From assembly GCA_017536205.1 (NCBI GenBank), contig JAFXHX010000004.1:1-64000 (forward strand): a stretch of DNA of 64,000 nucleotides. The letters run 5' to 3'. Below, piece after piece: positions 26,915 to 35,241 of the stretch. The first letter of the stretch is position 1. Every line of letters starts with the position of its first letter. Origin of the DNA: Clostridia bacterium (GTDB lineage Bacteria; Bacillota; Clostridia; Christensenellales; Borkfalkiaceae). The translations under genes were made by a program, and so were the position numbers. The notes below the pieces were generated by a model. It saw only the letters and a program-made list of their open reading frames with translations. It was not told the origin of the DNA and did no database searches.

Positions 26915-28015
26915 ATGAAGTTCGTGGTAAACGGCCAAGACCTTAGCAGTGCAGTTTCAAAAGTAGTAAAGGCAATAAGCACAAAATCAACAAATCCGGT
27001 ACTTGAAGGTATTAAACTTTCAGTTGTGGGTGACGAACTTATTTTACTTGCAACCGACGGTGAGATTTCTATTGAAAAAACTATAAACTCATCAACTTTT
27101 ACAGAAGGTGAAACGGTAGTTCCTGGTAAACTTTTTGCAGAGTTCGTTAAAAAAATAGAAAATGAAGAAGAAATTGAAATAACCTTAATTGAAAACGAAA
27201 TTAAAATAAATTACGGCGCAAGCGAAGGTTTTATTCAAACGTTAAACGTTAACGATTTTCCTTTAATAAATAAAGATATTAAAGAAAAGTTTTTTACCAT
27301 TAAACAAAAAGATTTAAAAGAACTTATTTTAAAATCAAGTTTTGCCTGCTCGCAAGACGATGCTAGGCCACTTCTTAAAGGTTGTTTAATAGAAATTGAA
27401 GAAGACGGTGTTAATTCCGTTGCGCTTGACGGGTTTCGCCTTGCTATTTGCAGAAAGAAAATAGTTGAAAGTTCGGGTGATTTTAAAATAATAGTAACCG
27501 CTAGAACTTTAAACGAAATAGTTAGAATATTAGAAAGTGATGAAGACGTTGTTACAATTATCGTTCAAAAGAACGTTTTAATGTGCGAAGTAGACGGTAC
27601 CGTATTAATATCTCGCTTATTAGAAGGAGACTTTATCGATTATAAAAAAATTATTAAAGACGACTTTTTAACTTCGGTAAACGTTAATAAAAACCAACTT
27701 TTAAACGCTATTGACCGTGCAACCGTAGTTTCAACCGATTTAAGAAAGATTGTTAAACTCGATATTAAAGAAAACTATATGACTGTTTCAGCAAGCAGTG
27801 AAATAGGTAAAATGAGTGAAAACGTTTTAATTAACCTTGAAGGACGCGATTTAGTTATAGCGTTTAACGCAAAGTTTATAAGCGACTGCATAAAGGTTAT
27901 AGACGACGAGTTTATAAACGTTTACTTTAATAATAAAATAGAGCCTTGTATTATTAAACCTTATTCAGGTAACGATTATTTATATCTTATAGTTCCATTA
28001 AGAATAAACGCTTAA
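26915..28015 (+). CDS. dnaN: DNA polymerase III beta subunit (sliding clamp)
   Basis: A 366-residue ring-forming clamp that holds the replicative polymerase on DNA. Three clamp domains are present; start MKFVVNGQDLSSAVSKV, FACSQDDARPLLKG and VALDGFRLAICRK are characteristic, and the C-terminus YLYLIVPLRI fits the partner-binding cleft. Normally dnaN follows dnaA, but here it is the first gene after the AT-rich gap. The next gene rpmH has its own promoter. Confidence 0.96.
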   Translation: MKFVVNGQDLSSAVSKVVKAISTKSTNPVLEGIKLSVVGDELILLATDGEISIEKTINSSTFTEGETVVPGKLFAEFVKKIENEEEIEITLIENEIKINYGASEGFIQTLNVNDFPLINKDIKEKFFTIKQKDLKELILKSSFACSQDDARPLLKGCLIEIEEDGVNSVALDGFRLAICRKKIVESSGDFKIIVTARTLNEIVRILESDEDVVTIIVQKNVLMCEVDGTVLISRLLEGDFIDYKKIIKDDFLTSVNVNKNQLLNAIDRATVVSTDLRKIVKLDIKENYMTVSASSEIGKMSENVLINLEGRDLVIAFNAKFISDCIKVIDDEFINVYFNNKIEPCIIKPYSGNDYLYLIVPLRINA

Positions 28016-28019
28016 AAAG

Positions 28020-28048
28020 TTGACAAATAAAAAAATAAAAAGTATAAT
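28020..28048 (+). promoter_or_regulatory. rpmH promoter
   Basis: TTGACA (28020-28025), 17-base spacer, TATAAT (28043-28048): a perfect consensus sigma-A promoter, as expected for a ribosomal protein gene. It starts three bases after the dnaN stop. Confidence 0.9.
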
Positions 28049-28095
28049 CGTAAAGCATTATAAATAAAAAACTTTAACTAAGGAGTTAATATATT

Positions 28096-28230
28096 ATGAA
28101 AAGAACTTACCAACCCAAGAAAAGACAAAGAAGCAAAGTTCACGGTTTTAGAAAGAGAATGGCTACTAAAAACGGTAGAAACGTACTTAAAAGAAGAAGA
28201 GCAAAAGGCCGTCATAAACTCTCGGCATAA
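28096..28230 (+). CDS. rpmH: 50S ribosomal protein L34
   Basis: A 44-residue, very basic protein of the large ribosomal subunit. The sequence [18 protein letters not shown] and the end GRHKLSA match L34 throughout. RBS AAGGAG lies 11 bases upstream. It is followed by rnpA as in nearly all bacteria. Confidence 0.97.
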   Translation: MKRTYQPKKRQRSKVHGFRKRMATKNGRNVLKRRRAKGRHKLSA

Positions 28231-28238
28231 TTTAAGTT

Positions 28239-28565
28239 TTGGATATCAGGCTTAAAAAACAAAAAGATTTTGACGCTGTTTTTAGTAAAGGAAAAAGGGT
28301 TTATTCAAAAACCCTTACTCTTTTATATATTCCAAATAATAACTTTAAGTTTGGAATAAGTCTTTCTAAAAAACACGGAAAGGCTAATATAAGAAACAGA
28401 ATAAAAAGGCTTATACGCGCTTCGGTGCGCGAAGTTATTAAAGGTAAAACTTTAAATAACTACAACGTCGTAATACTACCTAAAGTGCTAGAAGAATATT
28501 CTTTTATAGATATTAAAAATGACGTTTTATACACTTTTAAAAAGGGAAATATCGTAAATGATTAA
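28239..28565 (+). CDS. rnpA: Ribonuclease P protein component
   Basis: A 108-residue basic protein that assists the RNase P RNA in maturing tRNA 5' ends. The RNR signature is seen as [18 protein letters not shown] near 46-63. The start is TTG at 28239: an in-frame stop at 28233 excludes an earlier start, and no ATG fits. There is no good ribosome binding site, so translation probably depends on coupling with rpmH eight bases upstream. It overlaps yidD by eight bases. Confidence 0.94.
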   Translation: MDIRLKKQKDFDAVFSKGKRVYSKTLTLLYIPNNNFKFGISLSKKHGKANIRNRIKRLIRASVREVIKGKTLNNYNVVILPKVLEEYSFIDIKNDVLYTFKKGNIVND

Positions 28566-28800
28566 AAAGTTTTTGATATTACTTGTAAAGTTTTATAGAA
28601 AAGTTTTAACCCACTTTTTAAGGTCGAAGTGTATATATACTCCGTCTTGCTCGGCATACGCGCTTGAAGCACTTTACAAACACAACGTTTTTACTGCGCT
28701 TGGGCTTATTATTTTTAGAATATTAAGGTGTAACCCTTTCAGTAAAGGTGGTTTCGACCCCGTTCCGGACAGTAAAAGAAAACTAAAATGGGTTTTATAA
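28558..28800 (+). CDS. yidD: Membrane protein insertion efficiency factor
   Basis: An 80-residue protein of the YidD family that assists YidC-dependent membrane insertion. The cysteine-containing core [15 protein letters not shown] and [17 protein letters not shown] is conserved, and an amphipathic N-terminal helix is present. It overlaps rnpA and is followed by a terminator, then yidC. Confidence 0.95.
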   Translation: MIKKFLILLVKFYRKVLTHFLRSKCIYTPSCSAYALEALYKHNVFTALGLIIFRILRCNPFSKGGFDPVPDSKRKLKWVL

Positions 28801-28805
28801 TAAAA

Positions 28806-28824
28806 AAGGGCTTTTAAGCCCTTG
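28806..28824 (+). terminator. Terminator after yidD
   Basis: AAGGGCTT/AAGCCCTT stem followed by TGCTTTTTG. It separates rpmH-rnpA-yidD from yidC, though read-through is possible. Confidence 0.75.
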
Positions 28825-28852
28825 CTTTTTGTTATAAAAAATAAGGATAATT

Positions 28853-30151
28853 ATGAATTTGTTTAACGTTTTAGCAGAGCAAATTACAATATACGACCAA
28901 GGTTTAACTAACGTTCCTTTAACGGGGCTTGTTGAACTTGTAAAAACTATAATTGAAAAATTATCGTTCGGTGGTACTATTGCGGTAGGTATTTTATTAT
29001 GTTCGCTTATTTTAAAAATAATTCCCCTACCTTTCGATATTTACTCTCGCGTTTCAACTAAGAAAAACGCTATGCGCATGGAAAGAATGCGCCCTGAACT
29101 TGAAAAACTTCAAAAACAATACGCTAACAACAAAGAACTTTACCAACAAAAAATGATGGCACTTTACAAAAAAGAAGGTTATTCAACTTTTGCAACCTGC
29201 CTTCCCACCCTTTTCACGCTCGTGTTCTTTATAGTTGTTATTACTGCTTTTAACCAGTATTCAACTTACGCAAAAATTGAAGTGTTTAACGATATGGCTA
29301 TCGCTTACAGCCAAAACGTTAAAGAAAACCAAAATATAGAGTATCGTTATTACGACGTTTATACTGAAGATATAGGCGACCATAAAAAAGGCGAGATTAT
29401 TATTGATGGTAATTATGAAGTTATTACCGATTTAAGCGCCGTTTCTGAAGATAATCAGTATAGAATTAAATATTTTACTAAAACCGATTTAACTCAAGAC
29501 GAGTTGCAAACTTTAATTTATACCCCCGCGCAAGACGCTGCTGCTAGGGTTTATATTGAAAAAACTAAAAAGTTTTCGTTCTTGTGGGTAGAAAATATTT
29601 GGATTGAAGACTTACCTTGGAAAAAGGCGTTTATCGACGCTGACACCTATGTAAACAGTGCGTTCGTTTATTCTTCGGGTTGTTCTTCAAAAAGGCTTGA
29701 ATCGCCCATCAAATCGAAAGACGCTTACGAAAAAATTATGGGCTCGACCATACCAGAGTTTCAAGAACTTAAAAACAAGCCCAACGGTTACCTTATTTTA
29801 GTTGTTTTATCAATAGGTACCATGCTTTTATCGCAACTTGTAATGAACAAAACGCAAAAAACACAAATGGAACTTCAATCGGTTGACGGAGCAGACGGAC
29901 AAGCGGCACAAACCAGCAAAATGATGATGTGGATGATGCCTATTATGTTTGGTTTCTTCTCGTTTATGTATACGGCGTCGTTCTCACTATATCTTATAGT
30001 TTCAACGGTGTTTAGTATGTTCTCTACTATTATTATAAATAAAATAGTAGAAAAAATGGTTGAAAAACAAATTGCTAAAGAAGAAGAGGCAAAATATCAA
30101 AAGAGATACGGCCATCTTTTAAAAAATAAAGAAGAAAAAGAAAATAAATAA
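28853..30151 (+). CDS. yidC: Membrane protein insertase YidC
   Basis: A 432-residue Oxa1/YidC insertase. The core has an N-terminal transmembrane segment (about 38-58), the coiled cytoplasmic hairpin (MRPELEKLQKQYANNKELYQQKM), then further membrane segments (about 118-136, 318-335, 365-395). A long extracellular insertion (about 140-300) between the first and later segments is larger than in the Bacillus SpoIIIJ form. No lipobox is visible. It is followed by jag 15 bases later. Confidence 0.94.
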   Translation: MNLFNVLAEQITIYDQGLTNVPLTGLVELVKTIIEKLSFGGTIAVGILLCSLILKIIPLPFDIYSRVSTKKNAMRMERMRPELEKLQKQYANNKELYQQKMMALYKKEGYSTFATCLPTLFTLVFFIVVITAFNQYSTYAKIEVFNDMAIAYSQNVKENQNIEYRYYDVYTEDIGDHKKGEIIIDGNYEVITDLSAVSEDNQYRIKYFTKTDLTQDELQTLIYTPAQDAAARVYIEKTKKFSFLWVENIWIEDLPWKKAFIDADTYVNSAFVYSSGCSSKRLESPIKSKDAYEKIMGSTIPEFQELKNKPNGYLILVVLSIGTMLLSQLVMNKTQKTQMELQSVDGADGQAAQTSKMMMWMMPIMFGFFSFMYTASFSLYLIVSTVFSMFSTIIINKIVEKMVEKQIAKEEEAKYQKRYGHLLKNKEEKENK

Positions 30152-30166
30152 TAAGAAGGTTTAATT

Positions 30167-30910
30167 ATGGGTTTTTATTACGGAAAAAGTGTAGAAGCCG
30201 CAATTGATTCGGCCTTAAAAGAACTTAACGCCACTAAGGAGCAGGTTGAAATAACCGTTATAGAAGAGGCAAAAGCTGGTATTTTAGGTATCGGCGCACA
30301 TCAAGCAAAAGTTTCTGTTGAATTAAAAGTTGACGATGCTAAAAAAGCCGCAGACTTTTTAGACGGATTGTTTGACATATTAAAAGTTCCCGCTCAAACC
30401 GAAATCAAAGAAAACGGCGATAAAATCGTGCTCGACGTATTAACCACGTCGCCCACTCAAGTAATAGGCTATCGCGGAGAAATGCTCGATGCTCTTCAAA
30501 CTTTAGCATCTGCAGCCGCAAACGTTGGAAATGAAGATTATAAAAGAGTTGTAGTAAACTGCGAAAACTACCGTGAAAAGCGTGAAGAAACGCTTAAAGC
30601 GCTTGCTTTAAGGCTTGCAGACAAAGCCGTTAAATACGGCAAAAAGTTCTCGCTCGAACCTATGAATCCTTTTGAAAGAAAGGTTATTCACTCTGCGCTT
30701 ACAGGTAACGAAAACGTTAAAACCGAATCGCAAGGCGTTGAACCTAACCGCTACATCGTTATTATTCCTAACAACTTAAAACCATCTTCAAAGCCCGAAC
30801 GCGATAGAAAACACAGTCGCGACAGAAAGCCCCGTGAAGAAAAATCGCAAATGATAGGCGAGAAAAAGCAAATGGGCTACGGTACGTTTTTGGGGAATAG
30901 CCTGAAATAA
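30167..30910 (+). CDS. jag: Jag/KhpB RNA-binding protein
   Basis: A 247-residue protein with the Jag N-terminal domain (GKSVEAAIDSALKELN, GILGIGAHQAKV), a KH domain (VIGYRGEMLDALQTLASAA) and an R3H domain (MNPFERKVIHSAL, then ESQGVEPNRYIVI). It binds RNA and links to cell elongation in Gram-positive bacteria. The C-terminal tail is rich in K, R and S. It follows yidC closely. Confidence 0.95.
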   Translation: MGFYYGKSVEAAIDSALKELNATKEQVEITVIEEAKAGILGIGAHQAKVSVELKVDDAKKAADFLDGLFDILKVPAQTEIKENGDKIVLDVLTTSPTQVIGYRGEMLDALQTLASAAANVGNEDYKRVVVNCENYREKREETLKALALRLADKAVKYGKKFSLEPMNPFERKVIHSALTGNENVKTESQGVEPNRYIVIIPNNLKPSSKPERDRKHSRDRKPREEKSQMIGEKKQMGYGTFLGNSLK

Positions 30911-30925
30911 TTTTATTTTAAGACA

Positions 30926-30959
30926 CAAAAAAGTGTGGCGTTGAGCCACACTTTTTTTA
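30926..30959 (+). terminator. Terminator after jag, TTGA-loop type
   Basis: GTGTGGC/GCCACAC stem (30933-30951) with a GTTGA loop and T7. Downstream TATTCCCG begins the dispersed repeat. Compare the terminators at 50005 and 52496, which share the loop and flanks but not the stem. Confidence 0.9.
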
Positions 30960-31070
30960 TTCCCGTATAAACTTCGCACAAGTTCGTTTACTGCCAACAA
31001 GTTGCAACCCCAACAACCAAAAAGGTTAGTTGTGTCTAGCCAAACTCACGAGCCTTCTAAAACACGCTTC
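30960..31070. repeat. Dispersed repeat R1, degenerate copy
   Basis: Begins TATTCCCGTATAAAC directly after the jag terminator and continues GTTTACTGCC, resembling the start of the R1 repeats at 45751, 50031 and 52519. The remainder diverges and leads into R2. Confidence 0.55.
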
Positions 31071-31197
31071 TAACGTCTTGCGTTGCAACTTGCTATAATT
31101 GCCAACCCTTAAAGTGTTAAGGGTAGGGCTATATCGCAGTTGCTCCTTTTTCCCAAAAATCTTTTTATTCTAAAAACATTTTCGGGAGCCCTTTTAA
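31071..31197. repeat. Dispersed structured repeat R2, copy a
   Basis: Starts TAACGTCTTGCGTTGCAACT. It contains a two-level hairpin (31085-31143): GCAACT/AGTTGC outside, TATA/TATA, then CCCTTAA/TTAAGGG with an AGTG loop. A second stem follows: TCCCAAAAAT with ATTTTCGGGA. Related copies are at 31261, 50147 and, partly, 52954. Confidence 0.75.
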
Positions 31198-31260
31198 ATT
31201 GCTTTTTACGGCAAACAAAATTACGGGCTTAAAAAGATGCTTTCTACAACAACTCGCAAC

Positions 31261-31388
31261 TAACGTCTTGCGTTGCAACTTGCTATAACCCGCAACCATT
31301 AAAGCGTTAAGGGTAAGGATATATCGCAGTTGCTCTTTTTCCCAAAAATCTTTTGCAAGCAAAACATTTTCGGGAGCCCTTTAATTTG
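31261..31388. repeat. Dispersed structured repeat R2, copy b
   Basis: Tandem with copy a, separated by about 63 bases. It keeps the outer stem and the TCCCAAAAAT element; the inner stem has one mismatch and an AGCG loop. Confidence 0.75.
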
Positions 31389-31489
31389 TTTTTACAACAA
31401 AACCGGGTAAGAGATTTTACAAGGTTTTTACCATTGTTTTATACAACAAATCTCAGGCAAAAACACTTAAAAGTTCCTAGAAAAGTTTA

Positions 31490-31993
31490 TTAAAATAACG
31501 CTTTTATAACGCCGTTACTAACGTCTAACGCCAAGCGATAAACAAGCCCTAATCTAACGCTTAAAGAGTTGCTTGCGCTTGATACTATTCCTATAATAGA
31601 AACGTCGCCTATAAGTGGTAAATCTTTGTTATATCCAAGCCCCGGTTTAACCCCCTCCCCTTTAATTTTAACGGTGCCAACGTCTTCTTCTACTCCAACG
31701 GCGGCATCAATTACCAAAACTTTAGATAAAGGGTGTAGTTTTTTTAAATTGTTATATAAAACGCCAACTTCTTTTGCCGTTATGGGGCTATCTAGCGTGC
31801 CGTAAATAAACGCTTTACCCTGAAGTTTGTTTTTAATTAGCGTTCCTACAAGCGGGCCAAAACTATCGCCCGTAACTAAATCGGTTCCAACACAAACGAT
31901 AACGGGCATTTGCGTTTTGTAAAGTGACGTTATGGCGTTTTTAATTTCTAAACTATTTTCTCTACTAAAACTATTAAAAATATAACTTTGCAT
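31490..31993 (-). CDS. yyaC: YyaC-like sporulation-associated protease (DUF1256)
   Basis: A 167-residue protein of the YyaC family, structurally related to the germination protease. CVGTDLVTGDSFGPLVGT, GTLDSPITAKEV and VIDAAVGVEEDVGTVKI are family hallmarks. In Bacillus yyaC lies near the parAB/yidC region and is expressed during sporulation, so its presence suggests a spore-forming ancestry. It lies alone on the minus strand beyond the R2 repeats. Confidence 0.88.
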   Translation of the reverse strand: MQSYIFNSFSRENSLEIKNAITSLYKTQMPVIVCVGTDLVTGDSFGPLVGTLIKNKLQGKAFIYGTLDSPITAKEVGVLYNNLKKLHPLSKVLVIDAAVGVEEDVGTVKIKGEGVKPGLGYNKDLPLIGDVSIIGIVSSASNSLSVRLGLVYRLALDVSNGVIKALF

Positions 31994-32081
31994 ACGTTAA
32001 TTATTTACAAAACCCCTACTAAATAATCAAATAAGGTTATAAAAGTTTAGTTTTGGGAATAAACGGTATAGTCACTCACAC

Positions 32082-32110
32082 TTGACATTTATAACTTTTA
32101 ATGATATAAT
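32082..32110 (+). promoter_or_regulatory. Promoter of the CvpA-like gene
   Basis: TTGACA (32082-32087), 17-base spacer, TATAAT (32105-32110): a full consensus promoter 30 bases upstream of the ATG. Confidence 0.88.
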
Positions 32111-32140
32111 CATTACACAAAACTTAATAAGGAGAACATT

Positions 32141-32914
32141 ATGCTTAATTTACTTGCAATTCCTACCGTAATTACAATAGGCACGTTTAACGTTGCATTA
32201 ATTGACCTAATCGTTCTCGGTTTGCTACTTATTGCTTTAATAGTCGGGCTTATTCAAGGCTTTGCAAAACAAATCTTTTCAATTTTAGGTTGGGTTGCAG
32301 CCGTTGTGCTCGGCGTTATCTTCTGTAAAGACGTTGCGGCGCTTTTAAACGAGAAAATACCCGCCCTTTACGAAGGCATTTATAACTGGCTTAACGAGAT
32401 TATAGGTTTAGAAGGCGTAATTACAGGCGAACAAACCGTTGAACAAATATTAGTTATTTTAAAAGAACAAACTCAAATACCAGAGTTTTTACATCAAGCA
32501 ATTGCGCAAGCAGTTGTAGATGCAGCAGGTGAAATACAAATTACCCAAATCGTTACCGAATGGGCAATAATTGCTATCAGTTTCCTTGCAATATTTATCG
32601 TTTCGTTCCTAGTTTTTGGTATTTTAAAGGCAATTTTTAAAGCGCTTACTAAAAAAATTAAGATTTTCGGCGCTATTGATAGATTGCTCGGCGCATTATT
32701 TGCAATATTAAAAATGTTTGTAGTTTTAATACTTGTAACAATGCTTTTAACTTCGTTATTCCCCGCTTCGTTCGATGCCCTACTTCATCCCGTTTTAGAA
32801 AGTGGAGAAGAAGTTGTTTCAATATTCAATAACGTATTACACGCAGTAATGGAATCACAAGTGGTTAAAGACATTTTTAACTCGATAATAGCAGGAACTC
32901 AAGCCGTTGCTTAA
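32141..32914 (+). CDS. CvpA-family membrane protein
   Basis: A 257-residue integral membrane protein with about four hydrophobic segments (22-45, 55-72, 145-170, 190-210). The N-terminal IDLIVLGLLLIALIVGLIQG and FSILGWVAAVVLG fit the CvpA/YshB family, linked to colicin V production in E. coli and of unknown exact role elsewhere. RBS AAGGAG is present, and it is followed by a terminator. Confidence 0.8.
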   Translation: MLNLLAIPTVITIGTFNVALIDLIVLGLLLIALIVGLIQGFAKQIFSILGWVAAVVLGVIFCKDVAALLNEKIPALYEGIYNWLNEIIGLEGVITGEQTVEQILVILKEQTQIPEFLHQAIAQAVVDAAGEIQITQIVTEWAIIAISFLAIFIVSFLVFGILKAIFKALTKKIKIFGAIDRLLGALFAILKMFVVLILVTMLLTSLFPASFDALLHPVLESGEEVVSIFNNVLHAVMESQVVKDIFNSIIAGTQAVA

Positions 32915-32923
32915 CAAAAATAT

Positions 32924-32950
32924 AAAGCCAACCAAGCGGTTGGCTTTTAT
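32924..32950 (+). terminator. Terminator of the CvpA-like gene
   Basis: AAAGCCAACC/GGTTGGCTTT stem with a four-base loop, then TATT. Confidence 0.85.
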
Positions 32951-33115
32951 TGTGCCAAAAACAAGCAATTTAAACTAGCGCAAAGCAATATTATATGCGC
33001 TTTAAAGCAAAAACAATCAAATAACGGCAACTATTTGCGCACCAAAAAAGTATGCGCTACACAATTTTAAACGCAAAACCACTTTAAAACCTTGCACCCA
33101 CAAAAAAATTAAAAA

Positions 33116-33131
33116 TGTTTCACGTGAAACA
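33116..33131. promoter_or_regulatory. parS site, perfect
   Basis: TGTTTCACGTGAAACA, an exact match to the 16-bp palindromic ParB-binding site of Bacillus and most bacteria. parA and parB are 4 kb downstream in this window. Confidence 0.95.
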
Positions 33132-33260
33132 TTGATTTTTGGCCACCAAAAATACAGTGGACAAAGAGAAAATATAAGAGTTTTGGTAAAAACTGTGGGT
33201 GATGTAAACGCTTAAAATTGCCGATAAAATCGGCAATTTTGGGTTTTTAAAAAGTAAAGT

Positions 33261-33276
33261 TGTTTCACGTGGAACA
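33261..33276. promoter_or_regulatory. parS site, one mismatch
   Basis: TGTTTCACGTGGAACA differs from the perfect parS site by one base. It lies 145 bases downstream of the first site in the same gap. Together they could nucleate ParB spreading. Confidence 0.88.
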
Positions 33277-33357
33277 CAATTTGTCACAACCCGTCGTAAA
33301 ACGAAAGTGAAAAATGTGAAAATATGCTAAAAATTAACTTAATTATTCCATATAAGG

Positions 33358-33385
33358 TTGTAATTTTAAAAAATTGTGATATAAT
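33358..33385 (+). promoter_or_regulatory. dxs promoter candidate
   Basis: TTGTAA (33358-33363), 16-base spacer, TATAAT (33380-33385), followed by the dxs start at 33417 with AAGGTG as RBS. Confidence 0.65.
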
Positions 33386-33416
33386 ATGTTTACGTTAGTA
33401 TATAATAAGGTGTGTT

Positions 33417-35126
33417 ATGCTTGATAAAATAGACTTTCCTTCATCATTAAAAGGGATTACGCAGGGTGAATTAGTTTCGCTATGTAACGATATTCGCTAT
33501 ACGCTAATAGATAGAATTACTAAAACGGGTGGTCATATGGGTTCAAATCTTGCAGTTGTTGAACTTACCGTTGCGCTTCACTACGTTTTTAATGCGCCTT
33601 TTGACAAAATCGTATATGATATATCCCACCAAACCTACGTTCATAAAATACTAACGGGTAGGAAACACGCTTTTTTAAACCCAAGCGAATATAATTCGGT
33701 TTCAGGTTACACTAACCCTAGCGAAAGCGAATACGACTTATTTAGAATAGGGCACACGTCAACCTCTTTATCGCTTGCGCACGGCTTAATCGTTGCGCGA
33801 GATAGGCTAGGTGGCAAAGAAAACGTTATTTCGGTTATAGGTGACGGGGCTTTATCTGGTGGTGAGGCGTTAGAAGGGCTTAACAACCTATCTTCGCTAA
33901 ACTCTAACTGCATCGTTATTTTAAACGACAACGAAATGTCTATTGCCGAAAACGTTGGTGGTATATATAAAAATCTTAAAAATCTTCGCGATACAAACGG
34001 TGGTAGCGCAAACAATTTATTTACTGCGCTAGGCTTTAATTATGTTTACGTTGAAGAAGGAAACGACGTTTTAAAACTAATTGAAACGCTTAAAAAGGTT
34101 AAAGATAGCACTGCTCCCGTTCTCGTTCACGTTCACACCGTTAAAGGGCTTGGGTGTAAGTGGGCAGAAGAAAATAAGGAAGCAGGGCATTACGCAAACG
34201 CCGTAGCCGTTGAGCAAGTCGAAACCTACGTTTCGCTTACCAGAGATTTTTTAGTTGACTACGCGTTAAAAGATAGTAGGTTGGTAATAATAAACGCCGC
34301 AACGCCACACGTTGTTGGTTTTGATAGAGAAACGAGAGCAAAAATCAAAAACTCGTTTATAGACGTTGGAATTGCCGAAGAACACGCCGTAGCAGTTACG
34401 TCTGGCGCTGGAAAGGGTAAAATAAAACCCGTTATGTGCGTTTTATCATCGTTTATGCAAAGAACGTTCGACCAGTTAATGCAAGATTTGGCGCTTAACA
34501 AAACGCCTGCAACGGTGCTAGTTTACTCGGGTGGCTTATCTTCTAGCGACGAAACGCACGTTGGCGCATTCGATATTGCAATGACGGCGCAAATACCAAA
34601 CGTTTCGTGCTTTGCTCCCGCAAGCAAAAAAGAGTATTTAGACCTTTTAACTTGGTCGATAGAGAGCGCCGAGCGCCCCGTTATTATAAGAGTTCCCACA
34701 AGCGAGCCTTGCGAATTAAACACGGCGTTTAATAAAAACGCAATTTATAACTATCAAACGCTAAAAGTTGGCGAAAAAGTTGCCATTTTTGCGCTTGGAA
34801 GTATGCTAAAAACTGCGCTTAAAGCAAGCGAAATATTAAGCAAAAAAGGAATAAACGCAACGGTAATAAGCGCAAGCAGTTACTCGCATTTTGACAAAGA
34901 AACCATAGAAAAAACGGCAAAAACGCACGAACTTGTTATTGCAATTGAAAACGGCGTTAAGTGTTGGAGCGAAAAGTTGGCAAGCCGTTTTGCCGAATAT
35001 AAAGTAAAGGTTTTATGCCGTGGTGGCGAAAAAGAGTACACCGACCGAGAAAGCCTTTCAAGTCAGTATATTCGCTACCGTCTAACCCCCGAACTTATAG
35101 CGGAAGACGTTATAAAAAACCTTTAA
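33417..35126 (+). CDS. dxs: 1-deoxy-D-xylulose-5-phosphate synthase
   Basis: A thiamine-diphosphate enzyme that joins pyruvate and glyceraldehyde 3-phosphate for the MEP isoprenoid pathway. The family pattern GGHMGSNLAVVELTVALH, the cofactor motif GDGALSGGEALEGLNN and the C-terminal transketolase domain (DVGIAEEHAV) are present. At 569 residues it is shorter than typical DXS (about 620). It could in principle be a DXS-like paralogue. Likely the first enzyme for quinone-independent isoprenoids here. Confidence 0.9.
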   Translation: MLDKIDFPSSLKGITQGELVSLCNDIRYTLIDRITKTGGHMGSNLAVVELTVALHYVFNAPFDKIVYDISHQTYVHKILTGRKHAFLNPSEYNSVSGYTNPSESEYDLFRIGHTSTSLSLAHGLIVARDRLGGKENVISVIGDGALSGGEALEGLNNLSSLNSNCIVILNDNEMSIAENVGGIYKNLKNLRDTNGGSANNLFTALGFNYVYVEEGNDVLKLIETLKKVKDSTAPVLVHVHTVKGLGCKWAEENKEAGHYANAVAVEQVETYVSLTRDFLVDYALKDSRLVIINAATPHVVGFDRETRAKIKNSFIDVGIAEEHAVAVTSGAGKGKIKPVMCVLSSFMQRTFDQLMQDLALNKTPATVLVYSGGLSSSDETHVGAFDIAMTAQIPNVSCFAPASKKEYLDLLTWSIESAERPVIIRVPTSEPCELNTAFNKNAIYNYQTLKVGEKVAIFALGSMLKTALKASEILSKKGINATVISASSYSHFDKETIEKTAKTHELVIAIENGVKCWSEKLASRFAEYKVKVLCRGGEKEYTDRESLSSQYIRYRLTPELIAEDVIKNL

Positions 35127-35241
35127 AAAACTCAAAAATTACTGTAAAAAGTTATTATAAATAACGTAAAATATCAAATACTATAAAAGTACTAGTTAAT
35201 CGTATATTCGTGCGCATTAACTATAAAAATAAGGAGAAATT

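Noticed and set aside
31000-31400. Repeats considered as a CRISPR array
   Set aside because: Units are long, not evenly spaced, and there is no spacer pattern or cas gene.
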